Positions 1-10,812 of a stretch of DNA of 64,000 nucleotides are shown piece after piece. The notes beneath the pieces were generated by a model, which did no database searches, was not told the DNA's origin, and saw nothing but the letters and a program-made list of their open reading frames with translations. A program made the position numbers and the translations under genes. The number at the start of each line of letters is the position of its first letter. Positions within the stretch are counted from its first letter, which is position 1. This stretch comes from Rhodosorus marinus (lineage: Eukaryota > Rhodophyta > Stylonematophyceae > Stylonematales > Stylonemataceae): contig JAMWBK010000004.1 in assembly GCA_029953675.1 (NCBI GenBank), positions 2,604,001 to 2,668,000 of the forward strand, read 5' to 3'.

Positions 1-1
1 C

Positions 2-455
2 CATATAGCGACAGGATCCAGAATCAAATTTTCCATCAACTCGGATAGCTACTTTCCGTTTCTAGAACGCCTTGAGGCGGTGGACTCGACAACTCTCAAC
101 GAGAATAAAATCCAAGTCTAGAAGTTATCGCTCCAACGTCTCGGCGACGGAACGCTCCTGCTTGTGGTACTGGCAGCCAGTTCTTTGTAGAATCTTCTTC
201 TACGAGAAAGAATTTGATCCCGCAAAGACCTTAAGCCTTGAGCGCACAAGTGCAAGAGCTACGAAGCTTAAGCGCCGACATTCTCAAAGGCTTAAATCCA
301 TGGTGAAGAAGGTTGACAGTGACGTTGAAGAGGGACTGCAAACCTTGCAAGTCGACAGCGTTCAGGAGGAAATCGAAACGCTACATGTCTCGAGGATAAA
401 TGATGTGAGAAGAGGTAGCTTGCAAGGAACAGCAGATGGTGAGTTGGGACGTTAA
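2..455 (+). other. Unresolved coding fragment at the left edge
   Basis: Two stretches look coding but I could not join them. One is an open frame from base 2 to 115, a mixed acidic and hydrophobic stretch that stops just after a possible GT donor at 116. The other is an open frame at about 192-455, with a Lys/Arg-rich start and then an acidic, coiled-coil-like part at about 300-400. They may be the last exons of a gene that starts outside the window. The second frame ends 2 bases before the next gene's ATG, which would be unusually tight for two eukaryotic genes, so part of it may simply be the 5' leader of that gene. No family recognised. Confidence 0.25.
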
Positions 456-457
456 AT

Positions 458-961
458 ATGGTTGTAAATCATTATGAGGTTTTGGGTGTTGCCATGGACG
501 CCGATGAAACCGCAGTGAAGAAGGCGTTCAGGTCGCTTTCACTGAAGTACCACCCTGACAGGACAAGGTCGAACGATGCGGCGGACTTTCAGAGGCTAAG
601 GACAGCGTATGAAGTCATATCTTCATCTGAACTCCGTCTAGAGTATGACGCTGCACTTTTTCGTAGGTCCCATTCATTAGTTGATGCGAAAACTGGCTCG
701 TTATGGAATGATGATTCCAATGTACTCAACGTTGTGGCATGTTTCGGTGTCTTTGTAGAAGTTCAGCAGAGAATTGTATCCGACGAACTATTCCTGAGTG
801 AGATGGAAGAGACAACCGTGAATAACGCTCGGGCTTGGTGCTCACCATGTCGCTGTGGAGGATCCTATACTGTGACGGATGCGGATTTACGTTTGGGCAT
901 TAATATCGTCGGATGTGATACATGCAGTCTCGCAATTGAACTTATCGATGCGGTGAAGTAG
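458..961 (+). CDS. DPH4: DPH4/DNAJC24-type J-domain zinc protein (diphthamide biosynthesis)
   Basis: A 167-residue single-exon protein with an N-terminal J domain (residues about 5-70, HPD tripeptide at 32-34) and a C-terminal DPH-type (CSL) zinc finger. The finger shows C131-R-C133-G-G and C153-D-T-C156-S-L, the paired cysteines that bind zinc or iron in this family. This two-domain order is diagnostic for Dph4/DNAJC24, the cochaperone supporting the Dph1-Dph2 step that modifies a histidine of translation elongation factor 2. The length matches the family (about 150-170 residues). The ATG at 458 is the first in frame and directly starts the J domain. There is no targeting sequence, so a cytosolic location is expected. 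Confidence 0.9.
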   Translation: MVVNHYEVLGVAMDADETAVKKAFRSLSLKYHPDRTRSNDAADFQRLRTAYEVISSSELRLEYDAALFRRSHSLVDAKTGSLWNDDSNVLNVVACFGVFVEVQQRIVSDELFLSEMEETTVNNARAWCSPCRCGGSYTVTDADLRLGINIVGCDTCSLAIELIDAVK

Positions 962-3217
962 CGGGGTTCATTCGTAGTCCAGCCGATATCTTTTTCTACG
1001 GTTTTCCCCGGTACCAAATTGCTGAGGGACCCTTAAAGAATCCAGCTTGCCTTCGTCGTGTCGAATATTGTGTTTAAGGCAATGTTCCGGCAAAAGTTCC
1101 AATCTTCTCGTTGGAAATGCTTGTTTCTTGAAATGCTGCATGCTACCCGTAGGAAGCTCGGGCTGCACGCGCTTCTACAAGCTCACACGAATCCCTCGGA
1201 CAGGCATTCTTCAGCTGTCATCGATAGGGATTAGCGGAGAAGAAGAAAATGTCACACGTTGCACAGAGAGTTTTTCAAGCTTGTACGTTTTGATATGTTG
1301 TTGGAATGCGTGCTGATACCGGGGCTTGCTAGAGTTCTCCGCGATCTCTATGCTATGCATCGTTCGTAATTTCTAGATTACCCAAGTAGAACTGGACGAG
1401 ACCTGAACCCGAGCCTGATGAACCTGAGAGCTCTGATTGGAGTCTGCCTGATAGCCCCAAATCGGATTAAACAAGAAGATGCTTGTCTTCGCGACGAAGT
1501 TGTTTTGCCCTGGTCAGGCTTAAAATAGTGCCGACTTTTGAGCCTTTCGAAGGAAGTCCTTCCGACTGAGGTTCACATGCGCGATACCTCTTGTCTGATG
1601 AGGGAAGCTGAGGAATCTCTAGAGCACTTGTGGACAATGCCCAATTTCTTCCCGCTAAAAGGGGAGGCGGTCAATTTTATCTGCTTTCCTTTACAGAGCC
1701 AAATCTGACCCAGAAATGCGTGCTTGACTTATGTCAGCAAGCGGTTCCTAACACCTCTTCGTTCCAAAATCAAAATGATACATCTCTGTGCAAGTTATGC
1801 GTGTGAAATGAGTTTCCGCTGTGTAAGCTGGCGGTTGGAGTAGGCGGAGAACCTCTGTTGATCCATTCTCGGAGATACTTTCAGAGGCAGGTTATTGTGC
1901 ATTCCATTGCCTCTCTATATATTAAACCTCGCACTAAATTCATCACTTCTAGAGTTTGAGTCTTCCGTTGAGGTTTTGCTGAAAACTGATCAAAACTTCA
2001 ACAAGCTTGACGGGTTCGTTTGCCTTGGCTCGGATGTTTGACAAGTCTATCGGTATTGCCACAGTATTGCAGGTCTTCAATTCCACTTATGCTCTCCTAG
2101 CCCCACACCGCATTCAACAGACTTCTCGGTCTTCTATCGAGCATGCTCCGCAGAATGATCGAAACTTCATAACCCAATGAGAGGATTAGCCCTGGTTCAG
2201 GGGTTGGGCAAAAGCTTGTTGATACTCCAACATTGCCACAACGCGCTAGGACTGGATAATAGTACTTCCCGTTAGGAGTTGACCAATCCGTTGCCTCCTC
2301 TCCGCTCTGTTCAGAAGCAGCATCCATCAGTCTTGCATTAACTTCTCCATCAACCTGTGCAATAGTCCCCAAGGGAACATGAGCCAATGGACCATGCTTA
2401 CGATGGCCAAGAAAAATCTTCGAAACTTCAAGCAATTTAGATCCGTTCTCAGCCATCTTATATACTCTTCTTGACGGTTAACTCCATCCACGTCATCGTC
2501 ATTGGCTTTGATTGCAAGCACAGAAATGATATTATCCAATCATATCCGTATAAGTATCTCGGTAATAGCTGAAAATACAAAATAAAAACCGTAATCTATC
2601 CACGACGACCTCCCTGCCTTCCTTCCCATTGGTTCATCTTCTCCAAGAAACGCAAAAAAAAGACAACCCTAAGAAACCCCTCACCAACTGAAAACAACCA
2701 AATAAACGGTATAAAAATCTTCAAATACAATTAATATGCAGTATTAACAATAACGTCAACTGAATATAAACTATACGCGGCCCAAAGCTATTAATCCAAA
2801 AAAAAAACGGAACCTGTGCACTCGCGGTTGGATCTTCTCCAATACCCCCCCCCCCTCGCGAAATTTTCCGTCGGACCTCAATATCCTCAATAATATTTAT
2901 CCAAAACTATAATATGGCCGTACGGGTACGAAACTAATCCGAAGGGGAAGGGTTATTTCCAATCAATTTTAGAATGTTACAATATATTTTAAATTTTTGG
3001 TGTTACAGACTGTCCTATTTAATCGTCCTAGGAGGAGATTTTGTGTGGCTGTGGAAGATGCTTCCTGAATGGTTGGTTTCTTGAGGGTTTCTTTATTTTC
3101 CGATCCTTTTTGGGCCTGTCTTGCAGTGGGTGTCGAAGAAAGAATTGCTCTTTTCACAGACGAGAATGTGCGCGGTTTTTGAGGTTGGGATTATATATAT
3201 AGATTTGGTGCAGGGGG
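962..3217. other. Spacer between DPH4 and THF1, no gene recognised
   Basis: About 2.2 kb with no recognised protein. A 119-codon ATG-started frame on the minus strand (2097-2456) is listed separately. The part from about 2560 to 3000 is AT-rich with a run of 11 C at 2845-2855. No tRNA-like cloverleaf was noticed. Confidence 0.4.
2097..2456 (-). CDS. Doubtful hypothetical ORF, 119 codons
   Basis: An ATG-started open frame on the minus strand of a composition that could be coding, but no domain, signal or membrane segment is recognised. An in-frame stop lies directly upstream of the ATG. It could be one exon of a larger gene or chance. Confidence 0.2.
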   Translation of the reverse strand: MAENGSKLLEVSKIFLGHRKHGPLAHVPLGTIAQVDGEVNARLMDAASEQSGEEATDWSTPNGKYYYPVLARCGNVGVSTSFCPTPEPGLILSLGYEVSIILRSMLDRRPRSLLNAVWG

Positions 3218-3304
3218 GATAGAGTAGGGAGAAGGAAGGGTAACGAGTGAGAGACGGAAGGGCGGGTAGGGGGAAGGTTTGTTCGTGTGTGTGTGTGTGT
3301 GTGT
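3218..3304 (+). promoter_or_regulatory. Purine-rich tract and (GT)10 repeat upstream of THF1
   Basis: A G/A-rich stretch (about 3218-3280) is followed by a (GT)10 microsatellite at 3285-3304, about 40 bases before the THF1 ATG. A TATATATA run lies at about 3193-3200. Similar coding-strand G/A tracts precede many genes in this window, so a promoter role is plausible; this is inference. Confidence 0.4.
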
Positions 3305-3345
3305 TTGGTGTTGGGTGAAGGTGTTTTTCTTTTTTTGAGTTGAAG

Positions 3346-4424
3346 ATGGTAGGATTTGTGTCTGGGGGTTGGGGACTGAAGTCCTCAGGGGCTTCTGTGA
3401 GGGTAAACAAGAGGCGGACTGTTATGGTTGCACAAGAGATGGAAGCCAAGTCGAAGATGTGGGGGGATGGAACTGATGGATCTGCCTGCGTGCCGGCTGA
3501 TACTGACTTTGCCAAGAAATTTGAGAGCATCAGGGACGCCAAGGTTCCCACTGTAACTGACACGATGGCCAAGTTCAATGAGACGTTCGCTAGACCTGTA
3601 CCGTCCGTTTACAGATCGATTGTAAACGAAATTATTACCCTCAACCATTTGACGACTGTGTGCCCGATGTGGCACTATGACGCTGTTTTTGGCTTCGGGT
3701 TCACGGAAATTTTGGAGAAATATTTCTCCTTTTACCCTAGCGCAGAGGAGAAGGAGAAGCTCTTCTCCTGCATTGTTGGCTCATTGTCTGGATTGGACCT
3801 GCAGAAGATGAGAGATGTAAGTGTTGCTCAAAGCCTGCCCTCAACTTTGGAGATTCTCGATATCCTGTACTCTTCTCTAATGGTCCATCCATGTTTCTTG
3901 TGCTTGTCCAATCAGGATGCCAAAGCGGTGGAAGCGTTCGTCGCTGGGAAGACCGAGGACGAGGTCTTGGCCATGATCGAGTCAGGGAGCAGCGAGGGAC
4001 CTGTTCTCAGTGCTTTTCAGTACATTAAGGAATCCGAATTCTACGACTGGTACTATTCAAGAAACTTTGGCTTCGGCGTAATTTTCATCATTGAAAAACT
4101 TGGAGGGGAGTTGACTGATGCGAACGTCGAAAGATGGGCGAGGGCAATCGGTGCTTCTGAGGTACAGTTGGTTGCTAAACCTACAGTCGAGTGATGAACG
4201 CAACTCGCGCTGACAAGAAAGTGCTGTTTTCTGTGGACTCGTAGGTTAAGGTTAAGGACGAGTTAGGTGTGTATCTCTCGTCCTTGGAAAGATTGAAGCA
4301 GGCTGAGCAGATGTTTGCGGACTTGGCCGCGAGGGAGAAGAAGAAGGCTGCAGACCAACTCGCTGTTGACGCGAAGGCTGCCCTTCAAGAAGCTGAGGAG
4401 GCCAAGAAGGCCGTCGAAAACTAA
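3346..4424 (+). CDS. THF1: Thylakoid formation 1 / Psb29 (plastid)
   Basis: Three exons (3346-3816, 3916-4161, 4245-4424). The N-terminus MVGFVSGGW followed by a basic Ser/Gly-rich stretch is a plastid transit peptide of the phenylalanine type. The mature part starts around KVPTVTD and carries the THF1 hallmarks: the F-x-RPVPS-x-YR segment, the helical core (residues about 90-250) and a C-terminal Glu/Lys/Ala-rich coiled coil that becomes readable only when the third exon is joined. THF1/Psb29 is needed for thylakoid biogenesis and photosystem II turnover, partly through FtsH. Intron 1 is 99 nt and has no in-frame stop, so its retention would insert 33 residues. Intron 2 is 83 nt. The start is the ATG at 3346. 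Confidence 0.93.
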
Positions 4425-5557
4425 CTGACTCAGCTTTCGACATCGCGAACTGTGTATTTCGAGAAGACGAGCTTGACGCTCTTATAGGGTATTATAAGTC
4501 TTGCTGAGTTGCACAAAGCTACGCCTCAAGTTTTGCATACCACAGCGCAGAAGGACTGCAGACGAGATTGTGGCGGTCAAAATAGTCAATACTCTGGGTC
4601 AATGTTCAATTAAAATAAGCATGTTGATTTTACGCAAATCCAATGTTCGCACTTGCTGTCGTACAAGTCATTCACGCCCGAACCGCGCGTCTTGTGGCGA
4701 GTTGTTGAAGGGAGGCTTCTGCGGAAGGAGGAAATGCGTCACAGAAGCATTGTGAAGGCGTGGAATTAACAGACCAAAGTCGGCAGTGAGGACACTTAGT
4801 GAGCACTCAGGAGGTTACATTTGCATGGTTCTTGTTGAATCAGCGCCTAACCATTCCTCGCTATCGAGAACGGATCGAAGCGTCAAAACCTCTACAGCTC
4901 TGCGCGAGTTGCTTGAAGTCTCCGCCCGATAGGAAATCCACCCCGAAAAGAATTCAATACCGGCGATGTATCCGCAAATGCGACATTGACAGTTCTCTGT
5001 ATGAAGGTACGCAACTCATGCCACGGCTTTGCCGGACGCAGACACACTGAGGGGAGGAAAAGTAAGATACTATTAAATGGTTAGTAGCCGTACGACCTCC
5101 TCGGGTGCTTGTGATCCATCCAACCTCTTGAGAAGGGTTTCTTCCTACTGCCTCTTTCAAGCTTTACTCGCTCATGGTGGACTAGTCTTCCTCTATCGCC
5201 TTTGGTAGACCGCGTAGGCGGCGACGTGGGTCTGGAGGCGGTTTGATGCCATTGGGGAGGTGCAACTCTGCAACAGAATCTCGATCAAGGAGTGGAGATT
5301 TCCTGGGACGATGTGTTTCCCATGGCAGGTCTTTTAAGTTGATAACCCTCTATTAGAGAGGACAAGGGTGTTCAGAGCCGAAACTTTATGCAGCTCCTCC
5401 CCATGAGGTTCCTTATTTGAACAAGAACAACACTGGGGCTTTGCCTGTTAGGAAGACTCATCGTCTCGCTTGAGTTGTTCTCATGGGCACGTCTTGTTTG
5501 CTTTCGTTTCACGTGATCTTATAACGTTACTAGTGCATACTTTACATGACAACAAAA
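4425..5557. other. Spacer between THF1 and HPRT
   Basis: Between two convergent genes. Only short frames without ATG support or domain similarity were seen. It presumably holds both 3' UTRs; nothing else can be supported. Confidence 0.4.
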
Positions 5558-6233
5558 TCAGGGTTTGAAGATGCCAATGAATGGCAAATGTCGCATCGAC
5601 TGGTCATAGTCCAGTCCGTATCCAACGACAAATTGATCCGGAATTGTGAATGCGGTGTACTTGACGCTCAAATCTTTCGTCCTTCTCTCTGTCTCCTTCA
5701 GTAGCAGCGTACATATCTCGACTGAGGCCGGCTTCTTCTCAAATAAAATGGGTAGCAGCTTTTCCAACGTGTTTCCAGTATCAACAATATCCTCCACTAT
5801 AATAACGTGTCTTCCTGAAATATCAATACTCTGTATAGCGAACGAAACAAGCGCAGCAGAGTGGTCGAGAGGATAAGTTCTCAGCCGTCTGCCAATATTC
5901 TTACGTCCATCTTATCGTCTATATACTCACCTCCAACCCTTCCAGCTTAACCTTTCCAGTACTCTCCGTTCCCACATATGATTTCGCCCTCAGAAAAGCA
6001 ATCTCATGTTTACACTCAATCTCTCTGCACAGGTCTGACAGAAAGACGAACGATCCTGTCAAAATTCCCAACAGCAACGGGTCCTTTCCCTTACAGTCTT
6101 CCGCAATCTCTCTCCCAAGAGCTTCAATCCTTTCCCGAATTTTCTCAGCGCTAATCAGCACCGACGCAATCTCCCCCCTCACGTACTCAGGGACCTCATC
6201 CTGAACGCCCTTCATGCCATTCATTTCCACCAT
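5558..6233 (-). CDS. HPRT: Hypoxanthine-guanine phosphoribosyltransferase
   Basis: Two exons (6233-5931 and 5830-5558; intron 100 nt, phase 0), 191 residues. The PRPP-binding loop EDIVDTGNTL is complete at about residues 113-122. Upstream are the type I fold elements ILTGSFVFLSDL and LRAKSYVGTES, and the C-terminus has the VGYGLDYDQ segment that closes the purine site. The enzyme salvages hypoxanthine and guanine to IMP and GMP using PRPP. The short form matches the bacterial/plant Hpt length rather than the longer animal enzyme. The ATG at 6233 is the first in frame; an open frame extends upstream without ATG. No targeting peptide is evident, so it is probably cytosolic. Confidence 0.93.
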
Positions 6234-8823
6234 CTTCGCCTGTTTCTTCTCACACCAACCCCTCACGAAATGCTTCTCCAAGCCCCCGCTCACCCCTCCT
6301 CACAAAAACAAAAACACTGTTCAAATACCACAAAGACCAAGCATTCCTACCTCCTCTCACCTCACTCTGAACTTCAAAGAAAAAGTTTTCTGCTCTCCTA
6401 CGCCCAAAGACCACCACCCTCACACCATTCCGAACTCTTTCCCTACAAACAAAACCATTCTGACACATCACCCATACTGATCATATCGATTCTTCGTACA
6501 TGAAACAATATATTTATATATAGTTTCATACCACGTATATATGAATAAATAAAATTAAAAACGGTATATGCATAAAATAACATTGAAATGTATAAAGATG
6601 ATATGTATATTTCAAATAGTTTAGTAGGTCGACGACGTAGGGGGGGGAGGGTAAGCGAGTTGTTGCTTTTTTGTCGAAGGGCTGATGGTTAAGAGGTAGC
6701 TCGTCCAAGAGCTGGGTGTCTGGAGGTACGTTGTTAGGCTTTTTTGAAGAAGCGATAAGACTTTGGACGACTGAAGACAAAAAAACACGAATAGTCATTG
6801 GAGGGAAAACACATCTGTGTTTGGTTTGGCTTTGTCCCCGGCGAACGGCAGCCTGTCGACTGGATGCTGCAAAGCAGCTTGCGATTGTACGAGCTGACGT
6901 GGGTAGCGTTGGATGACATGCCAATGCCACCCGAGCCTGAAGAATAGACTAAATCCACGGTGCCGCCCTACACGGGAAAATAACATCATAGCGTCCGTGT
7001 TGTGACGAGAGCGCCCTGGCGCTGGCCAAAGGAGCTCGGAAGACACAATGTTCTCCAGACGGGCGCTTCGTAAGCCTAAAAGATGTTGTCAATTAAAGCT
7101 CCCAGATGATCATTAGTAAATTACAACATGCCGGCAATCGATTTGCATGGAATCGAAAAGCTTCTACACTCCCACGCCAGCCCAACCCAAAGCACCCCCT
7201 CCCCCCCCTCCCAACACCAAAAAAATGTTTGGTGTACAATCTATAGTCCTTGCCGGTTCGGAAACTAACGGCTATGACGGCTCGCATCCCTCCATCCACT
7301 CATGGCCGTCTCTTCTAGCATAAAAAAAAACAGTCTACCTCAAAAATAAGTTTTAAACAAAATTCTCCACAAACGAATTGATAATAAAATAATTCAATAT
7401 TTGAGAAGAATGGACGTTGCCGCGAACACGGACGCTCGAGAATCCAATTATTCACTCTTGCGATTCATAACCACTATTCATTGGATGAAAGCATTCCAAC
7501 AACATTTCATGACTAGCTAGTATTATTCATATTTGAAATATAATAGTTGTATCTCTTTTATTTATTGTGTAATCAGATATTTGGAAAGCGTTTATTGGTA
7601 AGCTTCTTTTGATTGTGAAATGTAGAATATTAAATGAATTATGGCAATGGCTTGGATGTTCTTGGTGAAGGACAAAACTACTGATCTTGAGCTACATTGT
7701 AAAGGTGGGCGTGAGGCACATTGGGAGGGGGCGCCCATGTCAACAATTCTAACCGGCTCGTACAGATTCTGATACACTCTGGGGCCACCAAATTCTGATT
7801 CTGCTTTCCTATTAACCTCATCACTGGTGCAGGATTTTCAAAGGTGTCGACGAATGGATGCGATAAAGGGTCGAGCTTGTCAGACAACTTCTGTCGGATG
7901 TTGGTTAACGGTGTGGGAATACCGGCACGCTGCGGCGAGCAAGGATGGCTTTGCAGAACTGTGGCTGTAGGGAGGGAAATGAAAGCCTTCGGTTTAGAAT
8001 CAGTTGAGTAGTTTTTTCTATCCTGCATGTGTGATCGAGCGAGGAGCTCATGGGCAGAGGCCCCAAAGCCAAGTTGCCCCCCGAAATTCAGAGACCCATC
8101 GATTTTTTATCGTTCTCGACTGTTGGCACAAAACGTTCTCCCGGGGGAAGGGGCGGGGGCATGCCCACAAGCCGCCAGGGCTCCCTAAAACCTTTACGAA
8201 ATTGTATTTATAGTACAACGTAGTATTTCCTACTAGGAAAACTGGCCTACCTTTTTTGTAAGAAAAAAGCCTACCTCGCATTGTCAACAGAGGCGAATGT
8301 CTTCTTCATTGCAAGAAGACACTGAACGCGCACGAAGCGGGTCACGCGTAGTTGACTGATTCTAATATGAAGCTCGAGATGCAGAATATCATCAACGATA
8401 AAAACTTAGAATAATGATACAAGCCGGCGGGGTCTTAAAATGACTCACAAGTGCCGGAGACAACCCCCAAGCAGGCTGAGCTGCCACATCTGTCGTAGTT
8501 CCCATAACCTAAGATTGAGTCCAAAACCGAGTTCAGTCAAGTGCAAATCCTCTCAACTAAGGCTGGCGATGAGGGCATTCTTTCAATTTGACTCTATAGT
8601 CAGAATCGTTAAGCTTGATGACTAATTTTTTGGTTGAATACCCTAGCCCAAGCCTTGGAGGATAGCAATCTCCTCGTTCCCATTACCTGACCCCGAGACC
8701 GGTGAGAAAGGGAGCGGTGGAGTTGCAGCAGCTTTCAGAGGGGGAAAAAGCTGGAGTTAAAGTTAACGGATCAAATAGATCATTATTTGAGCTTGAATGA
8801 CGACGTGAGACAAGAGCTAAGGG
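6234..8823. other. Long spacer between HPRT and RimM
   Basis: About 2.6 kb. Pyrimidine-rich stretches at 6260-6300 (G/A-rich on the HPRT strand) probably belong to its promoter. The remainder alternates AT-rich blocks (6500-6600, 7320-7580) with more balanced DNA. The best open frame (7678-8028, minus) is listed separately. No RNA gene or mobile element recognised. Confidence 0.4.
7678..8028 (-). CDS. Doubtful hypothetical ORF, 116 codons
   Basis: ATG-started open frame on the minus strand. The product would be hydrophilic, Pro/Ser/Leu-rich, without recognisable domain, signal peptide or membrane segment. Kept only because it is the longest ATG-started frame in a 2.6-kb gap. Confidence 0.2.
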   Translation of the reverse strand: MQDRKNYSTDSKPKAFISLPTATVLQSHPCSPQRAGIPTPLTNIRQKLSDKLDPLSHPFVDTFENPAPVMRLIGKQNQNLVAPECIRICTSRLELLTWAPPPNVPHAHLYNVAQDQ

Positions 8824-9932
8824 ATGCTTTTGTTTTGCGTGACAGGCGCCTCTCAAGCTGGAGCGTTGAGCCATGTCAGCGGGAGGCCGTCGTCAGGAGC
8901 GGGATTGTGCGCCGCGCGAAGGAGTCGGCATTCAGAGCTCGTGATAGTGCATAATCGGCCGCAAGAGAAGCTCAGCGATGATTTCTCACTTGAGAAGCTC
9001 GGTTATATTGAAGTCGGAGTTCTTCTTGGGCCACATGGATACAAGGGTGCTGCCAAGGTAGACAGCTGGCCCTGGAAAATAATCCTCAAGGTCCTCACGG
9101 ATAAGCTGAAGTTCTTGTCTGCCTCTGCCATTCATGGTTAGGTGCGATCTTTGTCAGATTTTCCGAAGCAGAGGTTGGCGGAGGAGAACTCCCTTCGATA
9201 CCTCAAGTCACCTAATCGTCTGTATCCAAGACCGATAAAAATCCTCCGGGGCCAGAAAGCTGCTCAGGTATCTCGGAGCTCATGACCTCTTGGTTTAATG
9301 ATCTGAAACTCACATTTTCGGTGGCTACTCGTGCTCAAAACAAAATTTCAGGAAGAGACGTGGATAGTCTGGCTCGAGGGATTGACATCTCCGGAGGAGG
9401 TGAAGACTTTGAAGGGAGGAAGGATATGCGTCAAAGTTGGAGACAAGCCGAAGGTTAAGAGAGGAGAGTACTACGTACGCGATCTTGTTGGCTTAAAGGT
9501 AATATGATCTGGCCTGTTGTATCCTTCAGAGTGGTTAAAAACAGAAGAAAGGATCTGAAATTTGAGGTGAATGTACACTTTTGTACTGGCTAGGTCAGAT
9601 TGTATGGAAAGGGCGCTCTTCTAGGGGCCGTGAACGATGTTTATACTCATGAAGAGCTTACCAAGCACATCAGGAATCCTTCCAAAGTTGGGCATGATAT
9701 GCTCGAGATCATGATCGACGACAACGAGGAAGACCTTGTCCTGGTTCCGTTTGTGAAGCAGCTCGTACCGGTCGTGGATATCGAGGGCGGGGAGATTCTC
9801 ATAGACCCACCGGAAGGTCTTCTAGATGTGGCGAAAGTCAACCTCATTGTGAGAAGAGGCGCCCCAAGACTTTTCCTTCGAGCCGCTGAGGGAACTGCGT
9901 TGGAATCGGAGGAAGGCCGGAACGAGTCATAG
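8824..9932 (+). CDS. RIMM: Ribosome maturation factor RimM, plastid-targeted
   Basis: Four exons (8824-9057, 9142-9267, 9352-9498, 9594-9932), all introns phase 0, giving 281 residues. The RimM N-terminal beta-barrel begins YIEVGVLLGPHGYKG and the PRC-barrel half begins YYVRDLVGL, with the terminal LVPFVKQLV, VVDIEGG and DPPEGLLD signatures. RimM binds ribosomal protein uS19 and assists 30S head maturation. As a bacterial-type factor with about 55 basic, Ser/Gly/Ala-rich residues in front, it most likely acts in the plastid. The start is less certain than the rest: the ATG at 8824 is in frame, but TGACAG at about 8840-8845 could be a splice acceptor for an upstream leader exon. Confidence 0.88.
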
Positions 9933-10812
9933 CAATGCCATGGAGAGGAACGTTAAGGCGGACTCGAGAGGCATATGAGGACTCAGTTGAATTATCTAGG
10001 GTATTAATTGACCATTAACGGGGGTAGCGTTGGAAGCTCAAAGTTGTATTGGGTACATCATCGGCAATGCTCCGGACAATAATGTATGGAGGTATCTATT
10101 TGGTCCAAAAAGGCTCCACTGATAGATGTTGAAGTATTTGACCGTTCTACAAACATCAACTCAACGGAGTTCGAGCTCACCAAGAAGATCTCTGGTGGGT
10201 ATCGTGCCATACCTACCACAATGAGTGTGGTCCAGAGTATAGCAGTAGTTTTTTCGAGAAGTGCACGTAAGCCAAGACGTCGCCAAGAACTGTCCATTCA
10301 ATCTACGCCTCCTCTTAAACAATATCCATGCTCATGGTCCCCATCGGTAGCCCCAACCACTTGAACTAGGCTTTTCGCCGCATAACAAAGCAAGATCGCG
10401 ACAACATGAGTACAAAGGAGATACATTGGATACCTTCATCGTGTTCGTCAAAAGCCTAAGCAAAACCCAACCTCTGTCATCTTCATGAGTCCAGCCTCGG
10501 AGCTGGGGCGCGAGAACGAAACAGGCAACTTTGGTAGGAAAAAAAGATCAGATGCGTTATGTTCTGAGTGTTCATCAAAGTACCAGCATCTGCAGCCTCT
10601 TTCATGATCATCAATCCATTGTTAGATGTGTTTGACTACCCTACGACCCTACGAGGCGCGTCGGCGGAAACCCTAGTGTGAATGTGTTAGGAATGGAGAG
10701 AGAGGGGTTGAGTGCAAGCTGGTAAGATTGGTAGGGAGAGAAAGGAATGGACGAGCTTGGACGAAGAAGCAAAGAATGAGAGTGAACGAAGAGGGCCTTG
10801 GGTGATCAGAAG
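9933..10812. other. Spacer between RimM and LARP7
   Basis: A 92-codon ATG-started frame (10086-10364, plus) has no recognisable features. The last 130 bases are G/A-rich on the plus strand, matching the purine tract seen before other genes. Nothing else supported. Confidence 0.35.

Noticed and set aside
458-4424. Operon-like co-orientation of DPH4 and THF1
   Set aside because: They are separated by more than 2 kb and one has introns; no functional link.
5840-5880. tRNA-like segment (GAGTGGTCGAGAGGATAAG) inside the HPRT intron
   Set aside because: It resembles the D arm of a Ser/Leu tRNA, but no matching acceptor stem, anticodon arm or TTCGA loop follows; the segment lies in a well-supported 100-nt spliceosomal intron.
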